The notes under the pieces were generated by a model. It did not search any database, was not told the DNA's origin, and was given only the letters and a program-made list of their open reading frames with translations. A stretch of DNA of 64,000 bases from Tomocerus qinae (taxonomy: Eukaryota > Arthropoda > Collembola > Entomobryomorpha > Tomoceridae), in the NCBI GenBank assembly GCA_020055645.1, contig CM034547.1, positions 34,850,909-34,914,908 of the forward strand, written 5' to 3'. This document shows, piece after piece, positions 14,501 through 27,201 of the stretch (positions within the stretch are counted from its first letter, which is position 1; each line of letters begins with the position of its first letter). A program made the position numbers and the translations under genes.

Positions 14501-15200
14501 AGAGCTGGAAGAACAATATCATCGCATAATTACACTAGGTATTAAATTACTTATTACAACTAAATTGACATCTGGGAGCAGACTGTATAATCTATCTGTA
14601 GTATAAGATAAGATAATCACCAAATTACAAGTTGTGATAATATCTTCCTTTTATTATAACGTGGGTTGAAACTAAGAAGATATTTTATGTAAGTAGAATT
14701 TCCATTATATGTTCTTCATTCAAGCTTCAGTGATCATGTTGAATTAACTCCCGAAACGTTAGAGCAATGTTCAAAGCAGGAATATCATTAATAATTCTAA
14801 CAAGATGATATCTAGTAGGTTTGCCTGTTTACACATTGAATGCGTATAGGCAGATTAATTTCGTACCCACATAGAGGTATTCCAAATGCCACTGCCACAC
14901 CATACGTATAAGATATTTTGTTACATTATTGAAAGAAAATCTTTTACGATTCCAATTTGCAAATTGGGGGCTAAAGCTAAGCCTACTTCAGCATAATGTC
15001 AATCTACAAATATAACACTTCTACCACAATACAATCTTGATCAATATTTGCTGAATGCAAAAATTGGAAAAATAAAGGAAACTTACTTGATTTATGAATT
15101 CCTGGATAACCAGAGTTGGCAGGACAAGGAAGCTCTGCCATTTCACCAGCAAAAGTTGGTGGCCAGCAAAGAAGGTTGTCCCATATTGCTGGACAGTAGC
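2375..15200 (-). CDS. Pdfr: PDF-receptor-like class B GPCR, partial (six exons)
   Basis: This is a secretin-family neuropeptide receptor at the plasma membrane. PDF receptors signal through Gs/cAMP in arthropod clock and other neurons. The exons in transcript order are 15087-15200, 10261-10400, 9640-9743, 6714-6867, 5521-5654 and 2375-2531. All junctions are phase-compatible and together encode about 267 residues: the cysteine-rich hormone-binding domain (five of six cysteines visible), TM1, TM2, TM3 and TM4/ECL2. Diagnostic strings are LLCWPPT, GWTNYSQC, RIHQNLFIAMGIQVLVR, LLEYARTAMF, EGLYLHN and YWILEGPRL. YWILEGPRL and LEYARTAMF match my recollection of insect PDF receptors better than calcitonin- or CRF-type receptors. 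The signal-peptide exon and TM5-TM7 were not found. The introns hold two tRNA genes and a pogo-like remnant. A diuretic-hormone-31-type receptor is the main alternative. Confidence 0.85.
5521..5654 (-). CDS. Pdfr: PDFR-like exon: TM3 and ICL2
   Basis: The acceptor is TATTTCAG and the donor GTAAGT. It begins EYLCECFYSLLEYARTAMF and continues MFVEGLYLHNMITVAVFQ. The cysteine before the helix should bond to the ECL2 cysteine in exon 2375-2531. EGLYLHN is the class B TM3 signature. It starts in phase 0 and ends in phase 2. Confidence 0.88.
6714..6867 (-). CDS. Pdfr: PDFR-like exon: ICL1, TM2 and ECL1
   Basis: It encodes NLWNNRTRIHQNLF, then IAMGIQVLVRLILYSDQ and a hydrophilic ECL1. R-x-x-I-H-x-N-L-F is the conserved class B signature at the start of TM2. 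The acceptor is taken at GCGAAG, so that CG|G restores an arginine. The donor is GTAAGC, phase 0. Reading may extend a few codons upstream if another acceptor is used. Confidence 0.83.
7188..7899. mobile_element. Pogo/Tigger-like transposon remnant with TA target duplication
   Basis: Terminal inverted repeats CCGTAATAATCGA.ATAATTC sit between TA dinucleotides at 7186-7187 and 7900-7901, the Tc1/mariner/pogo target. The 712-bp body keeps a C-terminal transposase-like fragment on the minus strand (7363-7656). CGGAATTATT or its complement AATAATTCCG recurs near both ends. The element is too short to be autonomous, so it is an internally deleted copy. It lies in a receptor intron next to the tRNA-Glu pair. 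Confidence 0.78.
7363..7656 (-). pseudogene. Pogo/Tigger-like transposase C-terminal fragment
   Basis: An open frame of about 97 codons contains ADVIKKSFFSCGILNSTDGT followed by an acidic, serine-rich tail. I-x-K-S-F-x-x-C-G-I-x-N-x-x-D-G-x-x-D closely resembles the region after the DDE catalytic domain in pogo/Tigger (CENP-B-like) transposases. The DNA-binding and DDE domains are missing, there is no convincing ATG (the frame opens at TTG after an upstream stop), and TIRs flank it. Confidence 0.7.
8338..8423 (-). tRNA. trnE-UUC: tRNA-Glu(UUC) with a 14-nt intron
   Basis: The RNA folds as a cloverleaf. The acceptor stem is TCCCATG/CATGGGA with discriminator A. The A box is TGGTCTAGTGG, the anticodon stem GCTGG/CCAGC and the anticodon TTC within CTTTCA. 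The B box is GGTTCGATTCC. A 14-nt intron (8373-8386) follows base 37, the canonical tRNA intron position. Its 3' end AAAGCC can pair with GGCTTT across the anticodon. A T-run typical of Pol III termination follows the 3' end. Confidence 0.95.
9005..9100 (-). tRNA. trnE-UUC: tRNA-Glu(UUC) with a 24-nt intron
   Basis: The mature sequence is identical to the tRNA-Glu at 8338-8423, with the same strand, A and B boxes and anticodon. The intron (9040-9063) is a different 24-nt sequence, although it also ends in AAAAGCC, which can pair with the anticodon region. A TTTTT terminator follows. The two copies are about 580 bp apart in a receptor intron and look like a tandem duplication with diverged introns. 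Confidence 0.95.
9640..9743 (-). CDS. Pdfr: PDFR-like exon: TM1
   Basis: The acceptor is ATTTCAG and the donor GTAAGT. It encodes YITTVAKSTRMMEMFG followed by the hydrophobic segment LAFSMIALLVSLFIFCHF, a typical TM1. It starts in phase 0 and ends in phase 2, with CG of an arginine codon completed by the next exon. Confidence 0.82.
10261..10400 (-). CDS. Pdfr: PDFR-like exon: second part of hormone-binding domain
   Basis: The acceptor is TTTTTACCAG and the donor GTAAGG. The exon contains SAFRTCSEKGEWLSRNG and then GNKGWTNYSQCLEP. W-T-N-Y-x-x-C is the usual end of the class B ectodomain, and NYS is a possible glycosylation site. It starts with two bases of a split lysine codon, matching the phase-1 end of the previous exon, and ends in phase 0. 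Confidence 0.85.
12053..12099. repeat. Perfect 17-bp inverted repeat (hairpin)
   Basis: CCAACATGATTGCCTAA at 12053-12069 is followed, after a 13-base loop that is itself nearly palindromic (TGTAC T GTACA), by its exact complement at 12083-12099. It may be a tiny foldback or hairpin. It is too short for a typical microRNA precursor. Confidence 0.6.
15087..15200 (-). CDS. Pdfr: PDFR-like exon: first visible part of hormone-binding domain
   Basis: The acceptor is TTGTTAACAG and the donor GTAAGT. The exon starts with two bases of a split codon, ends in phase 1 and encodes GYCPAIWDNLLCWPPTFAG followed by EMAELPCPANSGYPG. Three of the six conserved ectodomain cysteines lie here. The upstream exon must end with one base of the split codon and should carry the first cysteine and a signal peptide. 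I could not locate it in the next 11 kb. Confidence 0.85.
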
Positions 15201-18200
15201 CTGTTAACAATACAATGATACATTACTGAAAACATTCTAGAAATGCCTGCATGGAGTTTTAGTCCGAACATGTCAAAATTACACTTTTGAAGTTGGAAAG
15301 CATGTTCTCCAAATCCAATTTTGCATAGGTTCACTCATTTCAATCTAGTATGTGTATACCCGGCGCATTTTGTCTGAAGGTGTTTGTGCGTCCCTAAGGA
15401 GGAAGACCTGATTCTAAGGTGAACTGTGAACTACCTAAAAATAAATAATTTATCTTCTCTTGAGTACTTTGTAAGTCAACATTCACACATACTAAGTACA
15501 TGCACCTACTATGTACACAGAATAACACGTAGCGAATTTTCTGAAAGCTTTTTTCTAACCATTGTAAACATGTGCTTGGGAAGTGACATGTCTTCTTTTA
15601 CACTTTCACCGATATCTAGATGCATTATGTTCTCATATTTCTATCTCAAGGATGTCAGGGTTTTCTTGGAAATCATCGACAAGAACTTGACGAAATGGAG
15701 GCATAAGGAATAATCCAATTTCAACAATTTCCATTGCATTGTCCTTCTGTAAATGTTTTTTGTTGAATTTTACCCTAAAAATGCATGACTTTAATTGTTG
15801 AAAGTTGAATGTTGACGAAGTTTACTGTTTGCTTAAAAAGCTTTTACATAAGGACATGAAAATGAAGATTGCAAACACGTTGCACTGCAATTGGTAGGTA
15901 TAGTATATCTTTTTGACAATAGATTTTAGTAGAATCTACTGAAATGATGTGTTCTGCTAATAGTACTAACCCTTTAGAAGAGCAAAAGACAGGAAGCAAA
16001 GAACGTTCCTTCTTTGGTTCTGTGAGAAAATGGTCTACTTCCATTTCATGAACTTTTCTTTCTATAATATAACTACAGATCTACTTATATATGGCAAGAT
16101 GGGTTTGCATGACATTCAAACAACTTCCTTTATATTTATGATTACTGTCCAGGTCCAGTGTATAAAAGCTGTTGTAAGAATGCTTCTTCCGCGCTTGTGA
16201 GCCAACCGAACCTTCCAGCACATCACAGACAAAACTTGTTCACAAAGCAGTGCAGCGAGGCGATGTACATTGCATCATGTAGTTCGTAAAGAGGATGACA
16301 AAACGTGTCTTTCGATGAATAAATGCCAAAATGTTGAAGTGAATGAAAAGGCACTTAAACGTGGAGGAAGAAAAGAAAAGGATAACATCATAGGATGGAA
16401 GACGGAAACCTTAGTATATTGTAGTTTATGTTCAAACTACGTGGTGTATTGTGCATAAGAGTGTAGATTAAGTATTCACCAAAGAACAGGGAAATCTATG
16501 CTAAGATCCTGCCTTTTGCATAACTGAACAAAAGAATTTGCTTACTATTCTATTTTCTAGTAGATTACAATTACATGGGATATAGCCTATATAGTACTAG
16601 CATTGAGTTCTCATTCTAATTCATATATTCTCATCTGCAACTGCAAAACTACTATTTTACAATAGACAAAACCTGATTTCCTTTAAATATTTGCGAAGTA
16701 ATCTCCCATCTCTTAGGCTCGTACGAATAAGTAGCCTACATTCATAATACTTATGTCAATAGGTCGTTAAAAGTTCCCTTTAGTCTTTGTCTTTTGAAAT
16801 GTAATTTTCAAGCAGATCATAGGATTCTAAAACAGAAGCAATTGTACGAGTTCCTTTTTTTGCTCCTATTTCTGTAATTGAGGTCAATACTATGAGTTGT
16901 AGAAACAATCACCCACGCTCTTTCTTATTTTTTTCAAGAGATGTCTTTTGCTTTTCTGCTTATGTATTAAAGATTTTACTTGTCATCTCCAAATACAGAC
17001 ACCACTATTATTATTTGTTTGTGTGCGTATGCCTATACAAGAGTTTCGTAATGAAGGTCGGAATCTTGTCTATTTTAAATTCTGCGTGAAAAGTTGTTTC
17101 TCTTATTTAGGGATCAATACAAAAATTTACCTAACCTACACCACACTGAAACTGATTAAAATTCTGTTGAAAATACTGGTGAAAGTTTTATACGTATAGA
17201 GTTGACAGTTGGCATAATAAATGGTAATGCTTCCCATCACAATTTTTAACATCAAGCATGTTTTATGTTAGGCTAGGGGTTTTTGACAGTGTTTTATTTT
17301 ATCCGGCTTTTTTATATTTTAGCTAGCCAGTAGGCCATTTTATCAGGCTAAATCGGCTGGTGGCTAAAATAGACATACCCTAATTTACATTGGTTTACAT
17401 TCAGCCAGGAGAAATCCATTTTAGCCACTAGCCGGTGGATAGTTAAACACTTGTTTATGAGTCATATTATGCATAATATATCTGAAGTCTCAGTGAATTT
17501 GCTTTGATTAATTTAATCAACAACATTTCGCTTCGAATTTAAAAACAAAGTATAAAATTGTCGCCTTGTTCCGAATTTGGAGATTAAAGGAGACGCTTAA
17601 TTAATTAATACGGGAAACTAAAAAGTACTTTATGACACTTTTAATTCAATTCTAATATTAATGTTGAATAGAAATAAAGAAAGAATAATAAGTATAACAT
17701 ATAGCACAATAGAATTCAGTTCTTTATACGCCTGTGAAACGTTTGTGTAATTTAATTATTTCGCTGCATGTATCAACCGCACTTTGGATTCACTAGAAAT
17801 GATAACATTTTAAGCTGCCGAATCAATGAAAGTAGTTTAAAGTTTGTCTGACTTCTAAGTTGTCACTTGACAGTTGCGACTTTTCCTCTGCCATAAATAT
17901 GTATAAGACGGTGATAGATTTGAAGATTGAGACAAACAGATACTTGAACTACTGGAACTATATAGAGCTTACCTGTAGCCACAATTCAGCATATTCACAT
18001 TTCAGCTTCCAAGAACGACTTAAAAGTTTGCCATTTTGTGTGCGTAGGAGAGAGTTGACAAAGAGAGGACACACATTTAAAAGTTTTCATGAAGTTCGTG
18101 CCTATAATGATCTTAGCAAGTAACTTCATCTGATACATTTGACAATACGAACTACATTATTTTTGGTTGTGAGTTGGAGTTACATGACCAAACAGTCTCG

Positions 18201-21200
18201 ACTTTCTCCACCGTGTCGAACAGTAATGTATACAATTGAAAATCTGTCAGGAATCTAATTAAAAGGTGATACAAGAGACGGAAGCTAAATTGTTTCCATT
18301 TCCTTTTTATGTTTTCCGTTGGAAGGATGTCAGAAATTCAAGCCGGTATTTTCACATTACCAGCTGTAATTCAATTTACAATATAATAGGGAGTTTCTTA
18401 GTAATTTTTACACCACCAGCAAGATTTCCTAGATTTTCATTCCGAATGCACTCATTGCAAAGCAATGATCTATGGAAATATGGGAGAGTCCAGAGTTTCC
18501 AAGATTTTAAGAGACTGGACGATGTCCCTAGAGAAGTGGAGTTTCAAGGAGAAGCGAAATTGGTCTTCCGCTTATACTTTGAGATTTGCTAGTCTCATAA
18601 TTGGAAAGCACCCTAATGGAACAGTGACTTATAGAGTTGTACTGCATAGTTAGTATAATATAACCAGAGTCTAAGTGTCTTTTTGCTACAAAATAACTGA
18701 GGGTATGTATAAGTAAAGTTAACGTACTTGTTAAGAATGCGGTAAAGCCAGTAATGAATTCCAGTACAGCCAATAAGAACAAAAACTAAGGTACAATTAC
18801 TACCTTGCCTTGTTTCTTTTGAATGAAGTTTTCTAAGAACATCTTCTTGGAATGAATTAAACATAAGAACTGATTTAGACATAGCTAAAATGAGAGTTCA
18901 AGATTTCTATCTACAGCCAAGACTTCATGTCAGATTTTTTGGAATTGAATTAATTACATCTAGAAGTTTGTTTTCTTCAATTACGGGATGCGGCACTCAT
19001 TATAAGTTGAGTTGCACATATATCGGGTCACGTAGATTTCCTTAATTCGGTAGCTAGCCTTTTCTACACTATACTTATAATTAATTATGCAATTAATTTA
19101 AATTGTGCATAACACTCGGGCTCCATTATACAACATAATTAGAAGCCTTAGGAGAAAATCCAAAGTAGATAAACTTATTCCACACAATTATTGTATCGTA
19201 TAGTACTCGTTTCAGTTTTAAAACAGTTATTTATGGCCTTGTACAAATAGCTGATATAATTCCCTAAAGGAATAGATTCAGTGCTGATGAAATGGGGAAA
19301 GTGCATGATAATGGATTCTGGAATTGCAAAAGTAGATCAAAACTTTCTCAACTTTCCCCAATAACATAGTAACTGTTCGTTGAGATTGAGAATACCGTTT
19401 CGCTAGATTTGTCTCATTAACCGGATGAAATTCTTATCTCAGCATGGACAATAATAGTAGGTGATAATGTGATATTCAACACGGCAATACAAAGGAGGAC
19501 TTATACGAGTATATACTTTAGGGACCCAACACACAAGTGACAGTTAGCATGAAAAAGAAGATTGAGTGAATTACAATTAATTAACTAATTAATATCTGTT
19601 CCTCAATTAATTCTTCTTTGCCACAGGTTTTTGAAGGATTATGCTGAATAATATGACAGCCATTCTCCTCAAAACACCCTGACCACAAAACCTTCTATAA
19701 GCACATACATGCAAATATAACAAAATAAACCCGTATTTAACACTATAAGTCTATCAAACGCTATAGCAAGGATTCTATTATGTCTACAATCTTAAAGCAA
19801 ACGATGGCTGAAGTATGAAGGTAAAGACGAATGCAACTAGTAAAGAAAGATTGTAATCACCAAGTAGTTACAATTAGTGAAGTTGACGGTGAACACAGAG
19901 AACTTGCTTTTGTACCAACCTAATTACTACGCAGTGTAAAACCCACCAATTTCACATCATTATAATTGCTTTATTCCCACCACATCTATGAATCTATTTT
20001 GATGGAAATGGGGCAAATTGCATTCAAATAATAAAATATTAATGCAGTGGAAAGAATCATTAAAATTATAAAGGTGAAAGTTTAAGTTTCAAAGTGAAAA
20101 TACATTAGGACTCCAATAACATGTTTAGAAAAGGAACAAAGTGTCTCAATCTCGTAAATGGCTGCCGGTTTTCTATACTCGGAGTCGAGTGTGACATCGT
20201 AATGTTATTAAAAACTTAAAAGGGCGCTTTCAAATTGCACCGGATCCTTTCCCTGTGGTACTCATGCAAGATTTCCAATTTCCTGACTGAGCTACAGAGT
20301 AGTATGTTTGTATTATTTGCCAACTTAGATACATACGCAGTAAGAAACTTACTTCTAAGCTACAAGCACAAGAGTAGTAAACTTGTTTACCAAATAAGGG
20401 CCATGCGTTAGAATTCTAATAAGATCAAACAAGTTTCTCAGAACCACCTGTGATGCGATTTGCTATTATGGTTATTTGGTTATTTAATTTTAGAAACTAG
20501 TCTGAATTCTGTATTTACACGTAAGTATAGAACTCGATCCATACTTCATTCGAGAATCAATAGAAGCTTCGAGTCAGTAAACTAAAACTAACTGCGTTAA
20601 ACACATCGAGCACGTGGTAGATCATACGAATTCCTTAATTGTAATACATTGCGATCGAGATAAACCCATGGCCATGATTCCGGTAAGTATATACCAACAG
20701 AAATGGTGTTGGTAAATTATAAGTATATATGTGCAACTATTTGTACTGCTGAACCCACTTTCTCCCCCAAGTAATCCAAACCAATGTCTATGTACAATCT
20801 GAATACTTCCTCCCGCAATACACCACCGATATTACAAATATGACTTTTCTGCAAGATGAAACTTCTAATTAAGGAAAGAAAATGATTGAATTGTGGGTAA
20901 ATATCTACCCGTTCCTTGAACATTGATAAGACAGATGGGCCATTAATGATGAATACATAATTCCATGGTTTAACTATTTAAATTAACTACAACTAATACC
21001 TCTATACTGTACTACCCAGCACTAGGTTTAAAAGTTATCTGATGTCATGCAGGAGGAAATGGCAAGCCCATAAAGAGTAACGTCCTGATTACCCCTGATA
21101 GTGAATATAAGCAACATGCTAGTAATTTTTCATTTTTCATTGTAGCATTAGGTAAGTTAAAATTTAATTGATAGTACAGAATAAGTTATAGTGATAGAAG

Positions 21201-24200
21201 TTAAGGTATCTATTACATACTAAATTGTCGTTTCGCATCGTGATGAAGCCATTAATTCCTACCCTTTACGACCCTATACGAATCGTCCCTAGGCTCCCTA
21301 TTGATTTCCAACGAGTTAGATTAAGTATGCATTATGCAAAATCTAGTTTCCTCCCGCTGTGTATTTATAACCTAGTATGATGTTCTCCCAATCCCATTAA
21401 TTTCTTGATGAGAAAAGACCGCAAAGACGAGTATGTAACTAATTTGGTTAGCAGACATTAGAAACTATAATGGAAACTTATCATTTGGGTTTGGGTGTAC
21501 AGTACAGGTACAATATTAGGAAAACGGCATGTGGATAAAATTTGCTATGCTTGTGGGCTTTCCTTACTTTGACCAAATTATGCCTTTAAAAATGAAAATG
21601 AATGTTACAGAATCTAAACCCGATGCTCTCAGTTCTAAAACCTTTACTAAAATTCATGTCCATTAGAATCATTGGTCAAAATATTGTAAAAGGGGAAAAC
21701 ATGTATATTTGTATTGAGATATAGGAACAGGCATTCTGAGAAATAACAAAAATGATGGGAAATGATAATAAAGGTCCTTTGACTATGTAAGTGTTTTACC
21801 ATATAAGACTAAATGTCAAATGTTGGACAAGGCAAAGAAGGGTTCTCAGCGAAAGAATAAGGTAGACAGTGACATACCTGGCAGAGACGTGACATTTTCT
21901 GTAAATTGGGCCAAACATTCCTCTGTCGTAGAAATGCTATGACGTTTCTTCAGACACATTTTTTAAGCTTTCAACAACAACACGTTGATGCTATTGGTAA
22001 TTACTTCTCCTTTTCTCCAGGGCAGGTTATTGGGAAGTTGGAATCTAAGTTGACAAGAGCCTTTGTTTAGAATTGTCACAATGTATACAACCGAAGTAAT
22101 AATTTGAGAAGCCCTAAGTAGGTAGTCCTAACAATGGGTCAATTGAATGGCTGGTTAACAAAAGAGTACAGATTCAGCAAGCCTAAGTTAGTTTTAGTAA
22201 TTTCGAGGAGCCACGAACAAGTAGTACTATATCTAACACGATTTAGTGTGTTTTTTGGAATTGCTGATATGAGATCTCTATTCGAGAACTGAGGAGAAAG
22301 TACCTGAGGGGCAAAAGCTACGAATGAGTCAAGTCGTTGTAAGTCAAGTCTACTCTAGAAGGATGATATTATTGTATGTGAGATAATTAGACTTTCGCTT
22401 GCTCAGTTACATCCTCCTTGAGATTTTTCTTCATTCATGAAAATTCTGTAGAACTACTGAAATTAACAGGCTTGGGGCAATCACAGAAAAAAGTTGGCGA
22501 CGAACAACCAGAATATTGCAGGACGAAATGTATCTATACTCTTTATCTTTGTAGTCTTATTCTGTAGGTTGCTTTATACCTTACAAGGATGCTGTGAAAG
22601 TTGGAGACTGACAAGTCTAAGCCTAAGGTAAGCGTCACGGACCACGGAATGCCTATGCTAAAAAAATGTAAAAACCAAATTAAATTACTCACTTATGTAA
22701 GTAAAAACCTTTTCAAAGAAAGCAAATGCAACCACGATTGGTAATTAAACTACTCAGGTCTGTCAATTTATACCAGAGAAGAATTGTAAAGATTATTTTG
22801 TTCGTGGGGTTTCTTGAGATTAACAGATTCTAAAGAAAATGAACAAATAGATGTTAAATTAAAACCTCAAGTGTGTATTACTTATTGTCTTTTGATTGCG
22901 TCAGTAGGTTAGACTTTAGACACGGTTTCAGTGTATATTGGTTTTGTGTTTCTTGTCCTGAAAAAATTTCACGGTGAACTTCACTCTTTGAATTGGCTTA
23001 CATAAATTTTGTAATAGTAGCCCTGGATTCAATCGGGCGGAAAATCGTTTTATTACTTGCTATGCAGTTGGTTGAGACAGAGCAGATTTTCTTTGGTATT
23101 TCAACAAGGCAAATTTCTCAACCAACGAGGTAAAAGAAAATTTGGAATGTCTTGAGCTTTCGTTAGAAAATGTGTTCAATGTGATAGTTTTTTGACAATG
23201 AAAGTAAACCTTGTCTATTTCATTCCTTCAATGTGACAGCGATGTTTCTGGACCTATCGAATAAAGATGTACACAAATTGCTCATTTCTTTTTTACCAGT
23301 TCTGCTGGAAGTGAATATATGTGACAATTCTTCTGTAATCTAAATGGAAGCTGCGTTGAGAGAACTTTGACAAATTAAACCGATGGCTTAGGCAGAATGC
23401 ATGCTGAGAGAAATAAAATTGTCTGAGAGAAAAGAGAAAGAAATACGTCTGTAAGCTGAATCCAGTGCTTTTATGAATTCACCAGTCTGAAAATGAATGT
23501 TATAGCTATTTACTTTCTAAGGCTGGTCAGGCCACGAATAGGACAGACTTAGATTATTAAACAAGTCATTATTAACTTGTGTGGGACTCGGCCAAAAGTG
23601 AAACAAAGTGTTCGGTTCAGATATGAAAACCAAAATCCGCTTAGAAATGCTAAAGTTGTCCAGATGAAGGAATCTACAAATATATTGGGCTTTGAGGGTT
23701 TCTATAATAGTAAAATACAAATAGTGGGTATACTACTTAATGTTTCCTATACTACTAAATATGGCTATGCAACAGGATTTGGTAGTTCTAGCCTATGGTT
23801 AAGATTGTTGGTTACTTTCAAGCTGAGTAATAGTGTGCAGACGAGCTTTCCCCAATTTCACTTTGAATAATGTTAACAGGAACCAAAGTGAAAGTTCGTG
23901 CTTCTCCTGTGACACGACTAGAGACACTGAGAGCTGTTGTGGCTTTCTCTTGTTATTTTATAGCCACAGCCATTGAACCGGGCAAGCTGAAGTCAAATCT
24001 GTGCACTGCTCTACTCAACTCTACATGTAACAGGCTACCATTAACATGAACTAAGTTCCTAGTGTAAATAAGGTATGGAGGAATATTATTTGTAGGATCC
24101 GGAAATATTACGACTCTGATCTGAGAGTTGGGAACAAGAGAGAACATTTAGCTCTAAAGCTGAACTACCTATCTATTATTTGAACAAGACTTGGAGATAG

Positions 24201-26628
24201 TATTTGCATTTCCTTTCATTTATAGTACTCCCAGTTCAACTACACTTTAATACTGTTTTGATATAAAAGTTAGAGAATCAGTTCAGGCGCTTTTGAAGTC
24301 CAATTCATCCGCAATTATCAGTAATGTATAATTAGTAACTTTAGACAACTTCATTACTTCGAACGATCGATTCGGCTCGTTCTCACCTTTTCTACCATTT
24401 CAAATCGAAATTGCGTAGGAAGCTAATTAATTAGCTTTGATTGATGTACAGAATAAATTCTAATAGACCTCAAATAACTATTTCATTGTGGTTAACATCA
24501 ATAGTAATACTAACTAACTACCAATAGCTGACAATATTTCTTTGAGAATAAAGAAACTGGGTTCATTTTATTTTGTTTTCGAAACATAAAGCTTTAATTT
24601 TCATTTGCGTGTTTAGGCAAAATTCATTCTAGCAATACAATTGAAACTTTCGGTGCAAGTACTACAGTAAAAATGACAATAATATCATAACATTGATTAA
24701 TTGAAACAATTTGCACAGAAACATTACAGTACGATCAAAAAGGTAGCTAATATTATTTTCCATAACTATAACGAAAACAATATAAATCCTACAACACTTA
24801 AATTTTGGTGAAAGTACTATTGCAAGCGCCGGAGAAAGTTTAATATGGAGTCAGCATAGGGAAAGTGAAAGTATTAGTTAACTATATTTTTATGTCTAGC
24901 TACGCGTATAGTCGCAACATTTTTATCTCAACGACCATTTAGTCGAATGATTGATCCAACCCTAACAAAACTTTGTATTTACAATACAGATCATGAAAAG
25001 CGAAATCATACAATACAAGAAAAAAGGCATGGCTGTTTGGGTTATATAACCATTCTATCATAATCATAAGTTTACATCTAACAGATTCGACGACATCACA
25101 TCTTTGTTTAGTTAGTGAACCCGAAGATGTAATCGAATTTCGTGAATGGCTTTTTAATATACAGGGTGGTCCGGAAAGAACTAGAATTATGGTTGTTTGG
25201 TGAAAGCAAAAACATTTACCGACCAATTTCCTATCAATGTACCTAGTATTGTAGTGGGCATAATTTATGTTTTAAAAATGACCATGACCGCTATTTTAAC
25301 AAGAAGCGTACTTTAAATAGATTCTACTTATAGATTCATATCATAATGTTTGGTAAGGGGTTCCGTAATGCACTCAAAGTGTTCCCATTATCAAAGAAAA
25401 GTTTAGCAACATTACTCTGGCAAACAATTTGTGTTTTAAGCACCAGAACCAGTACAGCCAATTTTTAGATTAATTACGCGTCGAGTAATTGGGTATCGAC
25501 GGGAGTGTGGGGAAATTATTACAGTCTACGGTTCTTATGGCCTGTGACATATATATGCATGAGGCGATGTAAGATTGGTTTACTCCATTCGAAGCCAAAA
25601 TCAAAAGTCTTCGTCTTCCTCTCTTCTGTAATGCTGTTACTGCATAGCCTGTTTTACAACGAATGCCTTTGGGATGTTTTCTGTCATTTCCTTTTTATCA
25701 TCAAAGATCACGCACGTGCTACGAAATGTACATTTAATAATAGGCAAAGGGCAAACTTCTCCTTTATCCTTTATAAGAAGGTCGTTTCGTCTAAGAAATG
25801 TTACTATATATGTATGTCAGCAAGTGGCAGCCATAATATCTAGGTTCACTTGTTACGGTTGTGGACAGTGGTAGATAGCTTCGTGATAAATACTAAAATG
25901 GAACATGTTATCTGTCTGAGGTTGGCGGATTCTCAGGTTTCATCGTTGATGTTAAAATTGCTTTCTCCCAACTCCTTCATTTGAAATCTCTTATACAATT
26001 TCTATCAAGCTCTCAAGCGAAGCATGTTACTGCAATTACCAAGGCTTCTGACACCAGAACTGACAAAAGCAAAAGGGAAGACCCTTGGATCATTTCAGTT
26101 TGAGCACAAACGAAATTCGGATTCATCTCAAAGCAAATTCCCACAAATATTTCATGAAACTTTCCTAAACACATGGGTAGAAATTCCAAAAAGTCTAATC
26201 TTACAAACTGCATAGTTTGGCTTCGTTCACCTTCGCCTACTCAGTATTTGTACCTGTTTGTACCTTCACAACGATTACGTCTACTTTTAGACATCTCCTC
26301 TTAAGATTGTTAATAACACTCAACTTGGCTTACTTGAACCGTGAGGCTAAAAAATACGCGGAGTTGTAAAAACTGTTTTATTGAGCTGTTGAATACAAAG
26401 TACAAAATAGACTAACCTTATACTATAAATCAACTACATAAAACATAAATTCAATAGACAAGGGCCATATACATATACCATGTCGCTACAATTTACAATC
26501 ACACAACGCACATATATAATATTCTCAATCTTCTCTTGTCATAAACCGCATATTATAACAATGGTACAGTTTTGACAATAACTTACTGAAGAGTAATTTA
26601 AAATTTTACTGGGTTTGTTGAAAATCTT
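15201..26628. other. 11.4 kb without recognisable exons
   Basis: Only short chance frames occur on both strands. A loose inverted pair (GGCTGGTGGCTAAAAT near 17352 and ATTTTAGCCACTAGCCGG near 17420) suggests an old foldback. The first exon of the PDF-receptor-like gene should lie here or be lost in it. Strong isolated minus-strand donors (for example CTACAG|GTAAGC near 17975) exist, but no matching reading frame does. Confidence 0.5.
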
Positions 26629-26805
26629 TCAGTCATCAAGCTTGCAAATCGCAGCGTGATCAATCAAAGTTACTAGCTCATAGAATGTTTCATTACACAA
26701 TGGACATGATGCTGGTTGTGCACCTAAGTCTGAGTTCAGTTGTAACCGAGGTCTCGAAAGAATTTCTGCTGAACTTGAAAAAATCCCATTGTCCTCCGTA
26801 TTGGC
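26629..26805 (-). CDS. Second C2HC zinc-finger terminal exon (duplicate cassette)
   Basis: The acceptor is TTCTAG, phase 0. It encodes 58 residues ending in a C2HC finger, CPLCNETFYELVTLIDHAAIC, given here as Cys-x2-Cys-x12-His-x3-Cys, followed by KLDD and a stop. The spacing equals that of the vertebrate optineurin/NEMO finger. It is equivalent to the finger exon at 29609-29764 but diverged. A possible polyadenylation signal (AATAAA, minus strand) lies at 26377-26382. Confidence 0.7.
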   Translation of the reverse strand, partial: ANTEDNGIFSSSAEILSRPRLQLNSDLGAQPASCPLCNETFYELVTLIDHAAICKLDD

Positions 26806-27128
26806 CTAGAACATACAACAGCTTTCATCAATTTTTAATTAAAATTTTATAATTCTCAATGCGCGTTCATTTTAAGACCAAACAAGATATTTCTAAGGAG
26901 CAAATCATGACCGTTTTATGGTATTGTGATATTGGGATAAGGAATCAGGGTCAGTATTACAGCACTTGTAAGCTGAAGCTATGGATTATGAATGAAATAA
27001 AGTCGACTTTTTTCAGTTTTTCCTATATAAACGAATATGAGCCTATACCTTAAGTATCCCACGTAATGTTGAATTATGATAGATTATGTATATATACTAC
27101 TACATTAATAAAGTGTTGAAATACTTAC

Positions 27129-27201
27129 GGAATTAATTTTCAGCATTTGAAATCGAGATGTAACATTTTCTGTCAAGTGGTCTGCAGACGAAGCTTCTCT
27201 C
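27129..27201 (-). CDS. Linker exon of the duplicate NEMO-like cassette
   Basis: The acceptor is CCCTTGCAG and the donor GTAAGT. Reading AG|G AGA GAA from the previous exon gives REASSADHLTENVTSRFQML, then KINS. It is 73 nt, takes two bases from the previous exon and ends in phase 0, as the final finger exon requires. Both other frames stop inside the exon. Confidence 0.6.

Noticed and set aside
20717-20923. Possible first exon of the PDF-like receptor
   Set aside because: It contains one cysteine and an acceptor-like site but no donor in the phase required by exon 15087-15200.
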